Shown here piece after piece: positions 63,922 to 64,000 of a stretch of DNA of 64,000 bases. The position numbers and the translations under genes are program-made. Positions within the stretch are counted from its first letter, which is position 1. Each line of letters opens with the position of its first letter. The notes beneath the pieces are model-generated. The model searched no databases, was not told the origin of the DNA, and saw nothing but the letters and a program-made list of their open reading frames with translations. The DNA comes from Dendrolimus kikuchii (Eukaryota > Arthropoda > Insecta > Lepidoptera > Lasiocampidae): NCBI GenBank assembly GCA_019925095.2, contig CM034405.1, positions 17,608,401 through 17,672,400 of the forward strand. Reading direction: 5' to 3'.

Positions 63922-64000
63922 TGCTAGAATTTCTATCTTGATTACAGTTTGTAAGGGGTTGTTATATGATGTGTGGTCCGTCTATGATTGTTACCCCGTT

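Overview
The window looks like AT-rich, intron- or intergenic-type DNA from a lepidopteran insect, probably a butterfly or moth. The basis is the mixture of repeats: mellifera-type mariner, RTE-type LINE 3' ends with (TATG)n tails, a Penelope-like element with a GIY-YIG nuclease, several Helitron-like families ending in CTAGT, and a very abundant SINE-like family. This is recognition from memory of such families, not a database result. I see no convincing host gene, rRNA, functional tRNA or CRISPR array. Almost every open frame longer than 60 codons is a relic of a mobile element or a shadow reading of a repeat.

Family names used here are local labels. SINE-A is a 310-bp family with 25 or more copies on both strands. 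SINE-B is a 210-310-bp family with two alternative 3' ends. RTE-A, RTE-B and RTE-C are LINE 3' fragments, many with target-site duplications (TSDs) of 9-14 bp. LINE-D, -M, -N and -P are other C-terminal reverse-transcriptase relics. HLE-1 and Hel-2, Hel-3 and Hel-4 are Helitron-like families. LTR-1 is a solo LTR, rep-E and rep-F are dispersed repeats, and several small elements with terminal inverted repeats (TIRs) are called MITEs.

Layout. 0-5.4 kb: LINE tail, Penelope relic, SINE-A copies, solo LTR, and an HLE-1 copy carrying two RTE-A insertions. 5.4-17.5 kb: LINE-D relics, RTE-A copies with clean TSDs, a cluster of SINE-B, a second Penelope fragment, Helitrons, a second LTR, and LINE-M/N relics. 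18.1-19.4 kb: a TIR element enclosing a palindromic Helitron pair. 20-26 kb: Helitrons and LINE relics. 26.3-27.6 kb: a nearly full-length but dead mariner. 28-49 kb: MITEs, SINE-A, RTE-C, a tRNA-like SINE head, Helitron pairs, and one CpG-rich stretch near 42.1-42.4 kb that could be a host first exon. 49.9-52.9 kb: a 2.95-kb element with 119-bp TIRs of about 98% identity. 53.5-54.7 kb: a 74-bp minisatellite with a higher-order repeat. 55.4-64 kb: another solo LTR, SINE-A, a GC-rich LINE-like 5' region near 60 kb, a MITE interrupted by Penelope, and a twin-primed RTE-A copy.

The genes do not form a pathway. The useful content is the insertion history, which nested elements and TSDs allow to be ordered. 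The strongest candidates for something undescribed are the 2.95-kb TIR element, the SINE-B family with interchangeable 3' modules, the Penelope hairpin found present, deleted and inverted in three copies, and the minisatellite. I found no evidence for a new defence, toxin or regulatory system.
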